Assembly: GCF_006438845.1 (NCBI RefSeq)
Contig: NZ_RCZJ01000003.1
Coordinates: 30,353 to 94,352 of the forward strand
Reading direction: 5' to 3'
Length of the DNA stretch: 64,000 nt
Source: Variovorax ginsengisoli
GTDB taxonomy: Bacteria > Pseudomonadota > Gammaproteobacteria > Burkholderiales > Burkholderiaceae_C
The translations under genes were made by a program, and so were the position numbers. Of this stretch, positions 8,788 through 18,264 are shown piece after piece. How positions within the stretch are numbered: position 1 is the stretch's first letter; every line of letters starts with the position of its first letter. The notes under the pieces were generated by a model. That model was given only the letters and a program-made list of their open reading frames with translations, was not told where the DNA came from and made no database searches.

Positions 8788-10392
8788 TCAGCCGACGAAC
8801 GCCTTTGCCGCAGGCAGGGGCTCGCATGCGTTTCGCACCTCACGTGCTGCCGCCAGCCATTGCACGACGCGCTCTCGCTGGGCCGGCGTGTAGCGCAGGC
8901 CGAGCTTGGAACGCCGCCACAGCGCATCGTCGGCGTCGACGACCCATTCCTCGGCCTGCAGATAACGCAGTTCGCGTTCGTACAGGCCAGGCGCCACCTC
9001 CTCGCCGAGCGCCTCCAAAGACGTCGCATCGGCCAAAACGTCGGCAATGCGCGCGCCGTAGGCATGGGCCAGCCGGCGCGCGAGCGGTGCGGGCAGCCAC
9101 GCGTGGCGCTTCTGCACGGCAGCGACGAAGCGATCGAAGTCTTCGTCGGGACGCTTCGGCGCACCGATCCAGGCCGAAAGATCGCCGCCGGCCAGGAAGG
9201 CGCCGTCGGTCCACGCCGGGCGCTTGTCCCCGAGCATGCGACCGACTTCGTTCGCCGCGTCTTCGGCGAGCTTGCGGAAGGTCGTGATCTTGCCGCCCCA
9301 CACCGAAAGCAGCGGTGCCGCCGTGGTGTTGGCTTCGAGCAGGTAGTCGCGCGTGACGGCGGAGGGGTCGCCCGACGCGTCGTCGAGCAGTGGGCGCACG
9401 CCGGAATAGGTCCACACCACGTCGGTGGGCACGACCGGCTTCTCGAAATAGCGGCTGGCCTGTTCGCAGAGGTAGTCGATCTCCTCGGGCGAGATGCGCG
9501 CCGCGCCGGCGTCGTTCGGGCCGACCTCGACGTCGGTGGTGCCGATCAGCGTGTAGTCGTCCTGGTATGGGATCGCGAAGATGATCCGCTTGTCGGGGTT
9601 CTGGAAGATGTAGGCGTGGTCGTGCTCGAAGATCCGCTTGACCACGATGTGGCTGCCTTTCACCAGGCGCAGGTTCTTGGTGGCAAGCGACTCGCCATTC
9701 GCCGCCTTCGCGGTGTTGCGCAGGAAGGACTCGGCCCACGGCCCTGCCGCGTTCACCACCGCCCGGGCGCGAACGGTGCGAATGCCGTCGGGGCCTTCGA
9801 GCGTGGCGGTCCAGCCGGTGGCGTCGCGCTGCACCGCCGTGCAGCGAGTGCGCGTGAGGATCTGCGCGCCACGTGCGCGCGCGTCGATCGCGTTGAGCAC
9901 CACCAAGCGCGCGTCGTCGACCCAGCCGTCGGAATACACGAAGCCTCGCGTGTACTGCGGCTTGAGCGGTTGGCCGGCCTTGTGCTTTCGCAGGTCGACC
10001 GTGCGCGAACCCGGCAGCACCTCGCGCTTGGCCAGGTGGTCGTACAGGAACAGGCCCATGCGAACCATCCAGGCCGGGCGCATCGAGCGGTCGTGCGGCA
10101 TCACGAAGCGCAACGGCCACATGATGTGCGGTGCGCTCTTGAGCAACACTTCGCGCTCCTGCAACGCCTTGCGCACCAGCGAAAACTCGTAGTACTCGAG
10201 GTAGCGCAGGCCGCCGTGGATGAGCTTGGTCGACGACGACGAAGTGTGGGCGGCCAGGTCGTCCTTCTCGCACAGCACGACCTGGAAGCCGCGGCCGGCC
10301 AGATCGCGCGCAATGCCGCATCCGTTGATGCCGCCGCCGATCACCAGCACGTCGAAAGTTGCGTCGGTGGCCAAATCTTCGTTTTTGTCCAT
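8788..10392 (-). CDS. glpD: Aerobic glycerol-3-phosphate dehydrogenase
   Basis: Membrane-associated FAD enzyme that oxidises sn-glycerol 3-phosphate to dihydroxyacetone phosphate and passes electrons to ubiquinone. The 534-residue protein has the FAD-binding Rossmann motif VLVIGGGINGCGIARDLA at about 15-32, then HTSSSSTKLIHGGLRYLE, the GlpD signature. The substrate-binding DAO domain follows, with IIFAIPYQDDYTLIGTTD around 270 and a C-terminal helical cap. Length matches the family (about 500-530). It is divergent from glpR-glpK, so glycerol phosphorylation and oxidation are likely controlled together by GlpR from the 94-base intergenic region. Confidence 0.95.
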   Translation of the reverse strand: MDKNEDLATDATFDVLVIGGGINGCGIARDLAGRGFQVVLCEKDDLAAHTSSSSTKLIHGGLRYLEYYEFSLVRKALQEREVLLKSAPHIMWPLRFVMPHDRSMRPAWMVRMGLFLYDHLAKREVLPGSRTVDLRKHKAGQPLKPQYTRGFVYSDGWVDDARLVVLNAIDARARGAQILTRTRCTAVQRDATGWTATLEGPDGIRTVRARAVVNAAGPWAESFLRNTAKAANGESLATKNLRLVKGSHIVVKRIFEHDHAYIFQNPDKRIIFAIPYQDDYTLIGTTDVEVGPNDAGAARISPEEIDYLCEQASRYFEKPVVPTDVVWTYSGVRPLLDDASGDPSAVTRDYLLEANTTAAPLLSVWGGKITTFRKLAEDAANEVGRMLGDKRPAWTDGAFLAGGDLSAWIGAPKRPDEDFDRFVAAVQKRHAWLPAPLARRLAHAYGARIADVLADATSLEALGEEVAPGLYERELRYLQAEEWVVDADDALWRRSKLGLRYTPAQRERVVQWLAAAREVRNACEPLPAAKAFVG

Positions 10393-10457
10393 TTCGATTC
10401 CTTAATACGCGATTTTCGCCGCATGTGGCCAATAGTGCAATTCGTTTTCTTTCGATT
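10392..10457. promoter_or_regulatory. Candidate GlpR operator region between glpD and glpR
   Basis: The short glpD-glpR gap carries repeated TTTCG motifs: TTTCGATT at 10392-10399 and again at 10450-10457, with TTTTCG near 10413-10418 and ATTCGTTTTC just before the last copy. GlpR-type DeoR repressors bind repeated TCG-containing half-sites, so this is a plausible operator cluster. The repeats are seen; GlpR binding is inferred. One copy lies across the first glpD codons. Confidence 0.4.
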
Positions 10458-10486
10458 TACACTGATCGCTCCCATTCATCTTTCCA

Positions 10487-11293
10487 ATGGTCAACGCTAA
10501 CCCCCGCCAACTCCACCTGCTTGAAACCGTCCGCACCCGAGGTTCGGCCACGGTCGAGCAGTTGGCCGAAATGCTGGGCGTCACGCTGCAAACGGTGCGT
10601 CGCGACGTGCAGCGCCTGGCCGACGCGGGCCTGCTGTCGCGCTTCCACGGTGGCGTGCGGGTGCCCAGTTCGACCACCGAAAACCTCGGCCACGGGCTGC
10701 GCGAGTCGCTCCATGCAGCCGGCAAGGCGCGCATCGCCCGCGCGGTGGCGGCGCAGGTGCCAGACAACTGCTCGCTGATCCTGAACATCGGCACCACCAC
10801 TGAGGCGATCGCCAAGGCGCTGCTGCAGCACCGTGGCTTGCGCGTGATCACCAACAACCTGAATGTCGCGAACATCCTGGCCGACAACGCGGACTGCGAA
10901 GTCATCGTGGCGGGCGGTTCGGTGCGCTCGCGCGACCGCGCCATCGTGGGCGAAGCGACCATGGATTTCATTCGCCAGTTCAAGGTCGACATCGCGCTCA
11001 TCGGCTGCTCGGGCATCGAGGCCGACGGCACCGTGCGCGACTTCGACCTGCGCGAGGTGAAGGTGGCGCAGACCATCGTGTCGCAGGCACGCGAGGTGTG
11101 GCTCGCGGCCGATGCCAGCAAGTTCAACCGGCCGGCGATGGTGCAATTGGCCGAGCTGGCGCAGATCGACCGCCTCTTTACCGACGCGACGCCGCCCGCG
11201 CCCTTCCCGGAACTGCTGGATGCGGCGCAGGTACGCTGCACCATTGCGGCGGCAGGCGATATTCAAGACATCGAGACAAGGACGCCGACATGA
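10487..11293 (+). CDS. glpR: DeoR-family repressor of glycerol metabolism
   Basis: 268-residue DeoR-family regulator. The N-terminal winged helix-turn-helix spans about 10-60 ([28 protein letters not shown], then RFHGGV). The sugar-phosphate-sensing domain includes [11 protein letters not shown] and ADASKF near the C-terminus, as in GlpR. Its setting, glpD divergent and glpK overlapping its stop codon, makes GlpR the natural assignment, with glycerol 3-phosphate as inducer by analogy. No strong Shine-Dalgarno precedes ATG 10487. The last codons overlap the glpK start (ATGA), so repressor and kinase are co-expressed. Confidence 0.9.
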   Translation: MVNANPRQLHLLETVRTRGSATVEQLAEMLGVTLQTVRRDVQRLADAGLLSRFHGGVRVPSSTTENLGHGLRESLHAAGKARIARAVAAQVPDNCSLILNIGTTTEAIAKALLQHRGLRVITNNLNVANILADNADCEVIVAGGSVRSRDRAIVGEATMDFIRQFKVDIALIGCSGIEADGTVRDFDLREVKVAQTIVSQAREVWLAADASKFNRPAMVQLAELAQIDRLFTDATPPAPFPELLDAAQVRCTIAAAGDIQDIETRTPT

Positions 11294-12783
11294 CCTACCT
11301 CCTCGCCCTCGATCAGGGCACCTCCAGCTCGCGCAGCATCGTGTTCGACCGCGAGGGCCGCATCGTCGCCATCGCACAGCGCGAACTGCCGCAGATCTAC
11401 CCTCAGCCCGGCTGGGTCGAGCACGACCCGATGGAAATCTGGCGCGGGCAATTGGCCACCGCGCGCGAGGTGCTCGTCAAGGCCAAGCTGGAGCCGAAGG
11501 ACATCCACGCCATCGGCATCACCAACCAGCGCGAGACCACGCTGCTGTGGAACCGCAAGACCGGCCAGCCGGTGCACCACGCCATCGTCTGGCAGGACCG
11601 CCGCGCCGAGCCGCTCTGCGCGAAGCTGCGCGCCGACGGCATGACCGACACCATCCGCGACAAGACCGGCCTGGTGATCGATGCCTACTTTTCGGCCACC
11701 AAGCTGCGCTGGCTGCTCGACAACGTGTCCGGCGCGCGCGAACAGGCCGAGCGCGGCGAGCTGGCCTTCGGCACGGTCGACAGCTGGCTCATGTGGCAGC
11801 TCACCGGCGGCAAGGTGCACGTCACCGACGTGAGCAATGCGTCGCGCACGATGCTCTTCAACGTGCACGACAACGCGTGGGACGCCGACCTGCTGAAGGC
11901 ACTCGACATCCCCGCCGCGCTGCTGCCGGAAGTGAAACCGTCGAGCGCGCATTTCTGCGACACCGACGCCGCGCTGCTTGGCCGCTCGCTGCCTGTCGGC
12001 GGCGTGGCCGGCGACCAGCAGGCCGCCCTGTTCGGCCAGGCCTGCTTCGGCCCCGGCATGGCCAAGAACACCTACGGCACCGGCTGCTTCCTGCTGATGC
12101 ACACCGGCGACGCGTTTCAGCCGTCGTCCAACGGCCTGCTCGTCACCAGCGCCGCACAGACCAGCGCGCAGCCGCAGTACGCGATGGAAGGCAGCGTGTT
12201 CGTCGGCGGCGCCGTTGTGCAATGGCTGCGCGACGGCCTGCAGGCCATCAAGGGCAGCGCAGAAGTGCAGGGCCTGGCCGAGAGCGTGCCTGATTCGGGC
12301 GGCGTGATGATGGTGCCTGCCTTCACCGGCCTCGGCGCGCCCTACTGGAACGCCGAAGCGCGCGGCACGATCACCGGCCTGACCCGCGGCACGACCGTGG
12401 CGCACATCGCCCGCGCCGCGCTGGAGAGCATCGCTTACCAGAGCGCCGCCCTGCTCCAGGCCATGAGCCGCGACGCGGTGGCGGCCGGCGGCTCACCTGT
12501 CTCGGAATTGCGCGTGGACGGCGGCGCGTGCGTGAACGATCTGCTGATGCAGTTCCAGGCCGACCTGCTGGGCATCCCGGTGCTGCGGCCGGAGGTCACC
12601 GAGACCACGGCGCTGGGTGCCGCCTACCTCGCGGGGCTGTCGACCGGGTTCTTCAAGGACATCGAGCAGCTGTCGACGTTGTGGCGCGTCGAACGCCGCT
12701 TCATGCCGACGATGGGGCGCCCGCAGGCGGGCGAGGCGATGGCGCGGTGGGAGCATGCGGTACGTCAGGCGACGGCGAGTTGA
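11290..12783 (+). CDS. glpK: Glycerol kinase
   Basis: FGGY-family kinase that phosphorylates glycerol with ATP to sn-glycerol 3-phosphate, trapping it for GlpD. The 497-residue length and motifs are canonical: [16 protein letters not shown] at the N-terminus, ITNQRETT near 80, IVWQDRR near 100, [13 protein letters not shown] near 245 and NTYGTGCF near 262. The C-terminal FGGY signature region includes [22 protein letters not shown] 11290 overlaps the glpR stop. No glycerol facilitator gene (glpF) is present in this locus, so uptake is encoded elsewhere or is passive. Confidence 0.96.
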   Translation: MTYLLALDQGTSSSRSIVFDREGRIVAIAQRELPQIYPQPGWVEHDPMEIWRGQLATAREVLVKAKLEPKDIHAIGITNQRETTLLWNRKTGQPVHHAIVWQDRRAEPLCAKLRADGMTDTIRDKTGLVIDAYFSATKLRWLLDNVSGAREQAERGELAFGTVDSWLMWQLTGGKVHVTDVSNASRTMLFNVHDNAWDADLLKALDIPAALLPEVKPSSAHFCDTDAALLGRSLPVGGVAGDQQAALFGQACFGPGMAKNTYGTGCFLLMHTGDAFQPSSNGLLVTSAAQTSAQPQYAMEGSVFVGGAVVQWLRDGLQAIKGSAEVQGLAESVPDSGGVMMVPAFTGLGAPYWNAEARGTITGLTRGTTVAHIARAALESIAYQSAALLQAMSRDAVAAGGSPVSELRVDGGACVNDLLMQFQADLLGIPVLRPEVTETTALGAAYLAGLSTGFFKDIEQLSTLWRVERRFMPTMGRPQAGEAMARWEHAVRQATAS

Positions 12784-12802
12784 GCGCGTTAGAGCACTGC
12801 CG

Positions 12803-13522
12803 TCAGCGCGACAACACGCGCCACACCAACTCGATCCCTGCGGCCCATAGGTCGGCCGTCGGATCGGCTTTCTTCTCCTCGCGCAGCGCCTCTTGCCGAT
12901 CCCTTTCGATCGCGATCAATGCATCGGCCACGTCGACCTGGCGCGGTGCAGATCGGCCCGCCGGCGCCGACGCGCTCGCGTGGCGTTGCAACGCCTGTTC
13001 CACGGCGGCCGGATCGAGCAAGGAGAACGCGGCACGGCAGTGCGGGCATGCGTGGTCGCGCCGGATGTCGACGGGCGCGCCGCACCCAGTGCAGTAAATG
13101 GCTGCCACGCGTCGAGACAGGTCTTCGATCTCCGGCCCGGTCATCTGCCGCACGAAGCCTTTCTCGACCATGAAGGATGAGAAGCTCGCGAAGCGGCCGT
13201 GGCCTTGCGGGCACCGGTAGGTCACGTAGCGGCCACTGCGCACGTGGTCGAAGCCGTGCGCCAGCGCGCGCTTGCACGATGGGCAGCGCAACGCATCGTG
13301 CAGCGGCTGATGCGCGTCGCCGCGATGGCGGTGCAAGGACTCGAACAGCGCCAGCACCCCGGCCGGCGCGAGACGCAGGTTCTCGCCCGCATCGAACCAG
13401 AGCCCCTGGCACGCGAAACAGATATCGAGGTCGACGGTCTTGCCGCCGTGCGCTGCGAAGTGATGCGCCTCCATCGGCTGGCGGCACGAGGGGCAAAGAC
13501 GCGGAGCGTTCACGGCGCGCAT
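12803..13522 (-). CDS. Zinc-ribbon (zf-TFIIB-like) protein of unknown function
   Basis: 239-residue soluble protein with several CxxC pairs: CPSC near the N-terminus with CFAC 24 residues on, CPSCKRA near 80, and CTGC with CPHC near 150-165. The first unit resembles the zf-TFIIB fold (CPSCRQPMEAHHF ... LDICFACQGLWFDAGE). The middle contains YRCPQGHGRFASFSSF and the C-terminus is a short helical tail. No catalytic motif is recognisable. ATG 13522 is used; a TTG 15 bases upstream is in frame. It ends 19 bases from glpK on the opposite strand and follows the alpha-E gene by 55 bases in the same direction, so it may be the last gene of that transcript. Confidence 0.7.
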   Translation of the reverse strand: MRAVNAPRLCPSCRQPMEAHHFAAHGGKTVDLDICFACQGLWFDAGENLRLAPAGVLALFESLHRHRGDAHQPLHDALRCPSCKRALAHGFDHVRSGRYVTYRCPQGHGRFASFSSFMVEKGFVRQMTGPEIEDLSRRVAAIYCTGCGAPVDIRRDHACPHCRAAFSLLDPAAVEQALQRHASASAPAGRSAPRQVDVADALIAIERDRQEALREEKKADPTADLWAAGIELVWRVLSR

Positions 13523-13577
13523 CGCAGTGGCCGGCAATGAGCGGCGCAGGCGCCGAAGCGGGCGCCCTGCCGCACGG

Positions 13578-14534
13578 TCAGTGCGCGGGGACCAGGAAGT
13601 CCTGGCTGATGCGCCACCCGAGTTCGTTCACGCGGTCGAGAAACTGCGTCAGGTACGCATGCAACCCGGTCGCGAGGATCTCGTCGACCCGCGCGTACTG
13701 CAGGTCGGCCAGCAACTTGCCGGCGCGCCGTTGCGTCTCGGCACTCTGATCGTTCTGCACCTTGGCGAGGTTCGCCACCACTTCGGCCAGGCTGGCGTGC
13801 AGCGAACGAGGCATGTCGGCGCGCAGGATCAGCAACTCGGCCACGCGCTCGGGTTTGATCACATCGCGGTACACCTTGCGGTAGACCTCGAAGGCCGAGA
13901 CGCTGCGCAGGATCGCGCTCCAGTGATAGAAGTCGTACTCCTGGTCTTCCTCGGTCGCGGTGCCGAAGAACTCGCTGTTGAGTGCGTGGAACTTCACGTC
14001 GACCAGGCGGGCCGTGTTGTCGGCGCGTTCGAGGAAGGTGCCCAGGCGCGAGAAATAGAAGGCCTCGTCCTGCAGCATGGTGCCGAGCGTGACGCCGCGC
14101 GACAGGTGCGAGCGGAACTTGACCCATTCGAAGAACTGGCCCGGATCGCGCTCGAATTCGCCGGCGCGCAACATGCGGTTGACGTCGAGCCAGGTGGTGT
14201 TTTGCGTCTCCCACGCCTCGGTGGTGAGCGCGCCGCGCACCGCGCGGGCGTTCTCGCGCGCGGCCTTCAAGCAAGAGATGATCGACGAAGGGTTCGACTC
14301 GTCCTTGACCATGAACTCCATCACCTCGTCGGGGACGATCTGGTCGTGCTTCTCGTTGTAGGCCGGCAGCAGTTCGCTGATGGACAAGAGGCCCTGCCAG
14401 CCGTACTTTGCGACTTCGGCCGACTGCGGCAGCAGCGATGTCTGGTAGTTGACGTCGAGCATGCGCGCGGTGTTTTCCGCGCGCTCGGTGTAGCGCGACA
14501 TCCAGTAGAGATGGTCGGCGGTGCGTGACAGCAT
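13578..14534 (-). CDS. Alpha-E domain protein (COG2307)
   Basis: 318-residue all-helical alpha-E protein. The N-terminal signature MLSRTADHLYWMSRYTERAE is present, and RLGTFLERADNTARLVDVK near 165 repeats the same helical motif. Alpha-E proteins are genomically tied to circularly permuted ATP-grasp ligases and transglutaminases. Comparative genomics places them in a predicted but biochemically obscure peptide amidoligation/tagging system. Here the ATP-grasp partner is 17 bases upstream on the same strand. A homologous alpha-E domain is fused to an ATP-grasp domain in the gene at 30769-33471, so this genome has a split and a fused version close together. Confidence 0.88.
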   Translation of the reverse strand: MLSRTADHLYWMSRYTERAENTARMLDVNYQTSLLPQSAEVAKYGWQGLLSISELLPAYNEKHDQIVPDEVMEFMVKDESNPSSIISCLKAARENARAVRGALTTEAWETQNTTWLDVNRMLRAGEFERDPGQFFEWVKFRSHLSRGVTLGTMLQDEAFYFSRLGTFLERADNTARLVDVKFHALNSEFFGTATEEDQEYDFYHWSAILRSVSAFEVYRKVYRDVIKPERVAELLILRADMPRSLHASLAEVVANLAKVQNDQSAETQRRAGKLLADLQYARVDEILATGLHAYLTQFLDRVNELGWRISQDFLVPAH

Positions 14535-14551
14535 GGGGTCGTTCTCCTCGC

Positions 14552-16060
14552 TCAGGCCGACTGGGTTTGTGATTGCGAAGACGCGGCAGCGGGTACAGCA
14601 GCTTTCGGACGGCGATCGGCTTCGAGGATCCAGGTGTCCTTGGTGCCACCGCCCTGCGACGAATTGACCACCAGCGAGCCCTCCTTGAGCGCCACGCGCG
14701 TCAAGCCGCCCGGCACCATCTGCACTTCCTTGGCGGACAGCACGAAAGGCCGCAGATCGATGTGGCGCGGCGCGATACCGGCGTCGACGAAGGTCGGCGA
14801 GGTCGACAGGCTGAGCGTCGGCTGCGCGATGTAGCCATCAGGCTTGGCAATCACCGCCTGCTTGAACTCCTCGATCTCGGCCTGCGTGGCAGCCGGTCCG
14901 ATGAGCATGCCGTAGCCGCCAGCGCCATGCACTTCCTTCACGACCAGGTCCTTCATGTTGTCGAGCGTGTACTGCAAGTCGTCCTTGTTGCGGCACATGT
15001 AGGTCGGCACGTTCTTCAGGATCGGCTTTTCGCCCAGGTAGAACTCGATCATCTTCGGCACGTAGGGGTAGATCGACTTGTCGTCGGCGACGCCGGTGCC
15101 GACCGCATTGCTGATCGCGACGTTGCCGGCACGGTAGGCACGCATCAGACCGGCGCAACCGAGGGTCGAGGTCGGGCGGAACACCTCGGGGTCGAGGTAG
15201 TCGTCGTCGACGCGGCGGTAGATCACGTCGACGCGCTTCGGTCCACGCGTGGTGCGCATGTAGACGAAGTCGTCCTTGACGAACAGATCTTGCCCCTCGA
15301 CCAGTTCGATGCCCATCTGCTGCGCCAGGAAGGCGTGCTCGAAATAGGCGCTGTTGTACATGCCGGGCGTGAGCACGACGACCGTCGGCTCGGCCGTGGC
15401 CGGCGGCGCGCTGGCACGCAAAGTCTCGAGCAACAGGTCGGGGTAATGGGCGACGGGCGCGATGCGGTTCTGCGCGAACAGGTCCGGAAAGAGCCGCATC
15501 ATCATCTTGCGGTTTTCCAGCATGTAGCTCACGCCGCTGGGCACCCGCAGGTTGTCTTCGAGCACGTAGTACTCGCCGTTGCCGTCGGCGTCGGGTGCGC
15601 GAACGATGTCGATGCCCGAGATGTTCGAATAGACGTTGTTCGGCACCGTCACGCCCATCATCTCGGGGCGGAACTGCGCGTTGTCGCGGATCTGCTCGAT
15701 CGGGACGATGCCGGCCTTGATGATTTCCTGGTCGTGGTAGACGTCGTGGATGAAGCGGTTGAGCGCCGTCACGCGCTGCACCAGGCCCTTTTCCATCGAC
15801 TCCCATTCATGGGCTGGGATGATTCGAGGCAAGAGGTCGAAAGGGATCAGACGCTCGGTGCCAGAACCGTCTTCGTCCTTGGCGCCATACACCGCGAAGG
15901 TGATGCCGACACGCCGGAAGATCATTTCGGCTTCCTCTCGGCGCGACCGCATCAGTTCACCGGGCTGCTTGGACAACCATTGGTCGTAACGCTTGTAGTG
16001 ACTCCGGATCGCAGCGCCCGCGTAGGGCAACTGCTCATACATCTCATCGAATTTGTGCAT
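14552..16060 (-). CDS. Circularly permuted type 2 ATP-grasp protein (COG2308)
   Basis: 502-residue predicted ATP-dependent amidoligase. Visible segments include EAEMIFRRVGITFAVYG near 50, YYVLEDNLRVPSGVSYMLEN near 170, LTPGMYNSAYFEHAFLA near 230 and VKEVHGAGGYGMLIGP near 390, followed by YIAQPTLSLS. These match the family of ligases associated with alpha-E proteins and transglutaminases. The substrate is unknown. ATG 16060 (MHKFDEMYEQL) is preferred; AAGGAG lies 12-16 bases before it. An in-frame ATG at 16084 would place that ribosome site inside the gene. It probably forms a bicistronic unit with the alpha-E gene immediately downstream. Confidence 0.9.
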   Translation of the reverse strand: MHKFDEMYEQLPYAGAAIRSHYKRYDQWLSKQPGELMRSRREEAEMIFRRVGITFAVYGAKDEDGSGTERLIPFDLLPRIIPAHEWESMEKGLVQRVTALNRFIHDVYHDQEIIKAGIVPIEQIRDNAQFRPEMMGVTVPNNVYSNISGIDIVRAPDADGNGEYYVLEDNLRVPSGVSYMLENRKMMMRLFPDLFAQNRIAPVAHYPDLLLETLRASAPPATAEPTVVVLTPGMYNSAYFEHAFLAQQMGIELVEGQDLFVKDDFVYMRTTRGPKRVDVIYRRVDDDYLDPEVFRPTSTLGCAGLMRAYRAGNVAISNAVGTGVADDKSIYPYVPKMIEFYLGEKPILKNVPTYMCRNKDDLQYTLDNMKDLVVKEVHGAGGYGMLIGPAATQAEIEEFKQAVIAKPDGYIAQPTLSLSTSPTFVDAGIAPRHIDLRPFVLSAKEVQMVPGGLTRVALKEGSLVVNSSQGGGTKDTWILEADRRPKAAVPAAASSQSQTQSA

Positions 16061-16144
16061 GGAACGACCGATCTCCTTCGGCATAGCTTAGCAAGTTCAA
16101 GGCCAAGCTTTGGGCGATCTTTGCACAAGCGCGACTTGCGCCGC

Positions 16145-18229
16145 TCAGCCTCCCCGCTCGACCAGTGCGTCAAGCACCACGACGCCGTCGCCGCGCGCCC
16201 CCACCAGCACGGGATTGACGTCGATGGACGCGATGGCCCCACCCGCGGCCGCGATCAGTTTCCCGATGGCCACCACCACCTCGGCGAGCGCATCGACGTC
16301 CAGCGGCGGATCACCCCGCACGCCTTCGAGCAGCGGCGCGATCCTCAGCGTGCGCAGGGCCGCCGTCACGTCGGGAGACGCGAAAGGCGGAACCAGCACC
16401 GCGACGTCCTGCAGCGCCTCGACGTACTTGCCGCCATCGCCCACGACCACGACGGGGCCGAAGACTGGATCGATGCGCGCGCCGACCATGAACTCGTGCT
16501 GGCCGCGGCGCATGGCTGCGACGATCACGCCTTCCTGCGCCGCGCCCAGGTCGGCCAGCTTGGCCCATTGGCGTTCGAACAGCGCGGCGGCGTCGACGGC
16601 GGTGCCGACGTTCAATGCCACCAGACCATGCTCCGACTTGTGCGGCACGTCGCCCGAGCAGGCCTTGACCACCGCCGGTGCGCCCACAGCGGTCAGCGCG
16701 TCCTCCGCCTCTTTCGCGCTGCGGCACAGCCGGTGCGCGACCACCGGCACGCCGGCCGCGGCCAGCATCGCGAGGCTTTGCGCTTCGTTCAGGAACTGCC
16801 CGGTACCGGGCGGCATCGCGGGCGCCGTAGCGGCGGGCCAAGGCACGACCGCCTTGCGCATCAACGCGGTGTGCGACACCAGTTGCGCCAGCGTGCCCAG
16901 CGCGTCGTTCTCGTTGACATAGGTCGGAATGCCCTGCGCCTTGAACGGTGCGGCCACCGAGTCCTGCCAGGCCGCGACCACCACGGGCTTGCCAGTGCTG
17001 CGCTCGAAGGCCGCGGTGTCGCGCGCGAAGGCCTCGACGTCGTAGCCCGCGCCTGCCACGGGAATGTTGATGAAGAACAGGTCGGCAGCCGGATCCTGCG
17101 CGACCGCCGGCAACACGTCGCCGAACAGGCCGCTGTTTGACAGCAGCGCGGCGGTGATGTCGATCGGATTCACTGCGGTCGCAAAACCCGGCAGGCGGCT
17201 CGCCACGTCGGCGCGGGTGGCAGGCGCCAGCTCGGCCAGCGGCAGCGCGAACTCTTCAGACGCGTCGGCCCCCATCACGCAGCTCGCACCCGAGTTGCTG
17301 ATGATCACCAGGCGCCGGCCCTCGGGCCGCCATCCCTTCAGGTAGGCCTCGGCCGCCAGCACTTGCGCGTGCGGGTCACGCACCCGCCAGATGCCGTGAT
17401 GCCGGAAGAAAGCGTCGACCGTGCGGTCTTCGTTGGCCAGCGAGCCGGTGTGCGATGACGCCGCCTTTTGGCCACTCTCCGATCGCCCCGCCTTCACCGC
17501 GATGATCGGCAGGTCGCGCTCCCGCGCATAGGCGGCGGTGCGGGCCAGCAGCTCCGGGTTGGCGATGTTCTCGAGGTACAGCAGCAGCAGCTTGACGTCG
17601 GGGTCGTGCGCCACCGCCCAGGCCAGGTCGGACACGGTGATGTCGGCCTCGTTGCCGGTGGCGTGCACGTGGCGCACGCCCAGGCCGCGGCCCCGCAGCA
17701 GGCCGTACGCCATGGCGCTCATGCCGCCGCTCTGGCTCACGATGCCCACCGGGCCGTCGGCCGGCGGCACCTCGACGAACATGGTCGAGAAACCCGCGAT
17801 GGCGCCGGTGCCGAAGTTCGCCAGACCTTGCGTGTTGGGTCCGTAGAGCCGCATGCCGGCCGCGCGCGCCGTGTCGACCATGGCGCGCTGCACCGCGCGG
17901 CCCTCCTCGCCGACTTCGCCGAAGCCCGAAGCGACCACCACCGCCGATTTCACACCGCGCGCCGCGCACTGAGCGACCGCATCGACGGCCTTGTCGCCGC
18001 CAACGATGACCATCGCCAGATCGGGCGCCTCCGGCAGCGCCGCGATCGACGCGTAGCTCTTGAGCCCCTGCACTTCCTCGCGCGCCGGGTTGATCGGGTA
18101 AATGCGCCCGCCGAAGCCATGCTTCTGCATGTAGTAGATCGGCCGGCCGCCGATCTTGTGGATGTTCTCGGAGGCGCCGATGACGGCGACGGATTGCGGA
18201 TTCAGAGCGGATTCGAGCAGGTCGGACAT
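16145..18229 (-). CDS. NDP-forming acyl-CoA synthetase (acetate-CoA ligase family)
   Basis: 694-residue fused alpha-beta ADP-forming acyl-CoA synthetase. The N-terminal CoA-binding Rossmann domain starts at VAVIGASENIHKIGGRPIYY. A ligase domain follows with the phosphohistidine candidate His260 in QKAASSHTGSL. A C-terminal ATP-grasp domain begins near residue 480 (LNEAQSLAMLAAAGVPV, then VVKACSGDVPHKSEHG). It would activate a carboxylic acid to its CoA thioester, or run in reverse to recover ATP. It is the last gene of the operon started by the IclR regulator at 24415 and follows the enoyl-CoA hydratase by 35 bases. The substrate is presumably the acid imported via the Bug receptors. Confidence 0.9.
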   Translation of the reverse strand: MSDLLESALNPQSVAVIGASENIHKIGGRPIYYMQKHGFGGRIYPINPAREEVQGLKSYASIAALPEAPDLAMVIVGGDKAVDAVAQCAARGVKSAVVVASGFGEVGEEGRAVQRAMVDTARAAGMRLYGPNTQGLANFGTGAIAGFSTMFVEVPPADGPVGIVSQSGGMSAMAYGLLRGRGLGVRHVHATGNEADITVSDLAWAVAHDPDVKLLLLYLENIANPELLARTAAYARERDLPIIAVKAGRSESGQKAASSHTGSLANEDRTVDAFFRHHGIWRVRDPHAQVLAAEAYLKGWRPEGRRLVIISNSGASCVMGADASEEFALPLAELAPATRADVASRLPGFATAVNPIDITAALLSNSGLFGDVLPAVAQDPAADLFFINIPVAGAGYDVEAFARDTAAFERSTGKPVVVAAWQDSVAAPFKAQGIPTYVNENDALGTLAQLVSHTALMRKAVVPWPAATAPAMPPGTGQFLNEAQSLAMLAAAGVPVVAHRLCRSAKEAEDALTAVGAPAVVKACSGDVPHKSEHGLVALNVGTAVDAAALFERQWAKLADLGAAQEGVIVAAMRRGQHEFMVGARIDPVFGPVVVVGDGGKYVEALQDVAVLVPPFASPDVTAALRTLRIAPLLEGVRGDPPLDVDALAEVVVAIGKLIAAAGGAIASIDVNPVLVGARGDGVVVLDALVERGG

Positions 18230-18264
18230 GGAATGCTTTGCAAAGGAAAAAAGATGCGCCCGCC

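Noticed and set aside
14573..17140. An 855-codon plus-strand frame opposite the ATP-grasp and CoA-ligase genes.
   Set aside because: Antisense shadow spanning two unrelated real genes and their intergenic region; composition is His/Arg/Asp-rich.
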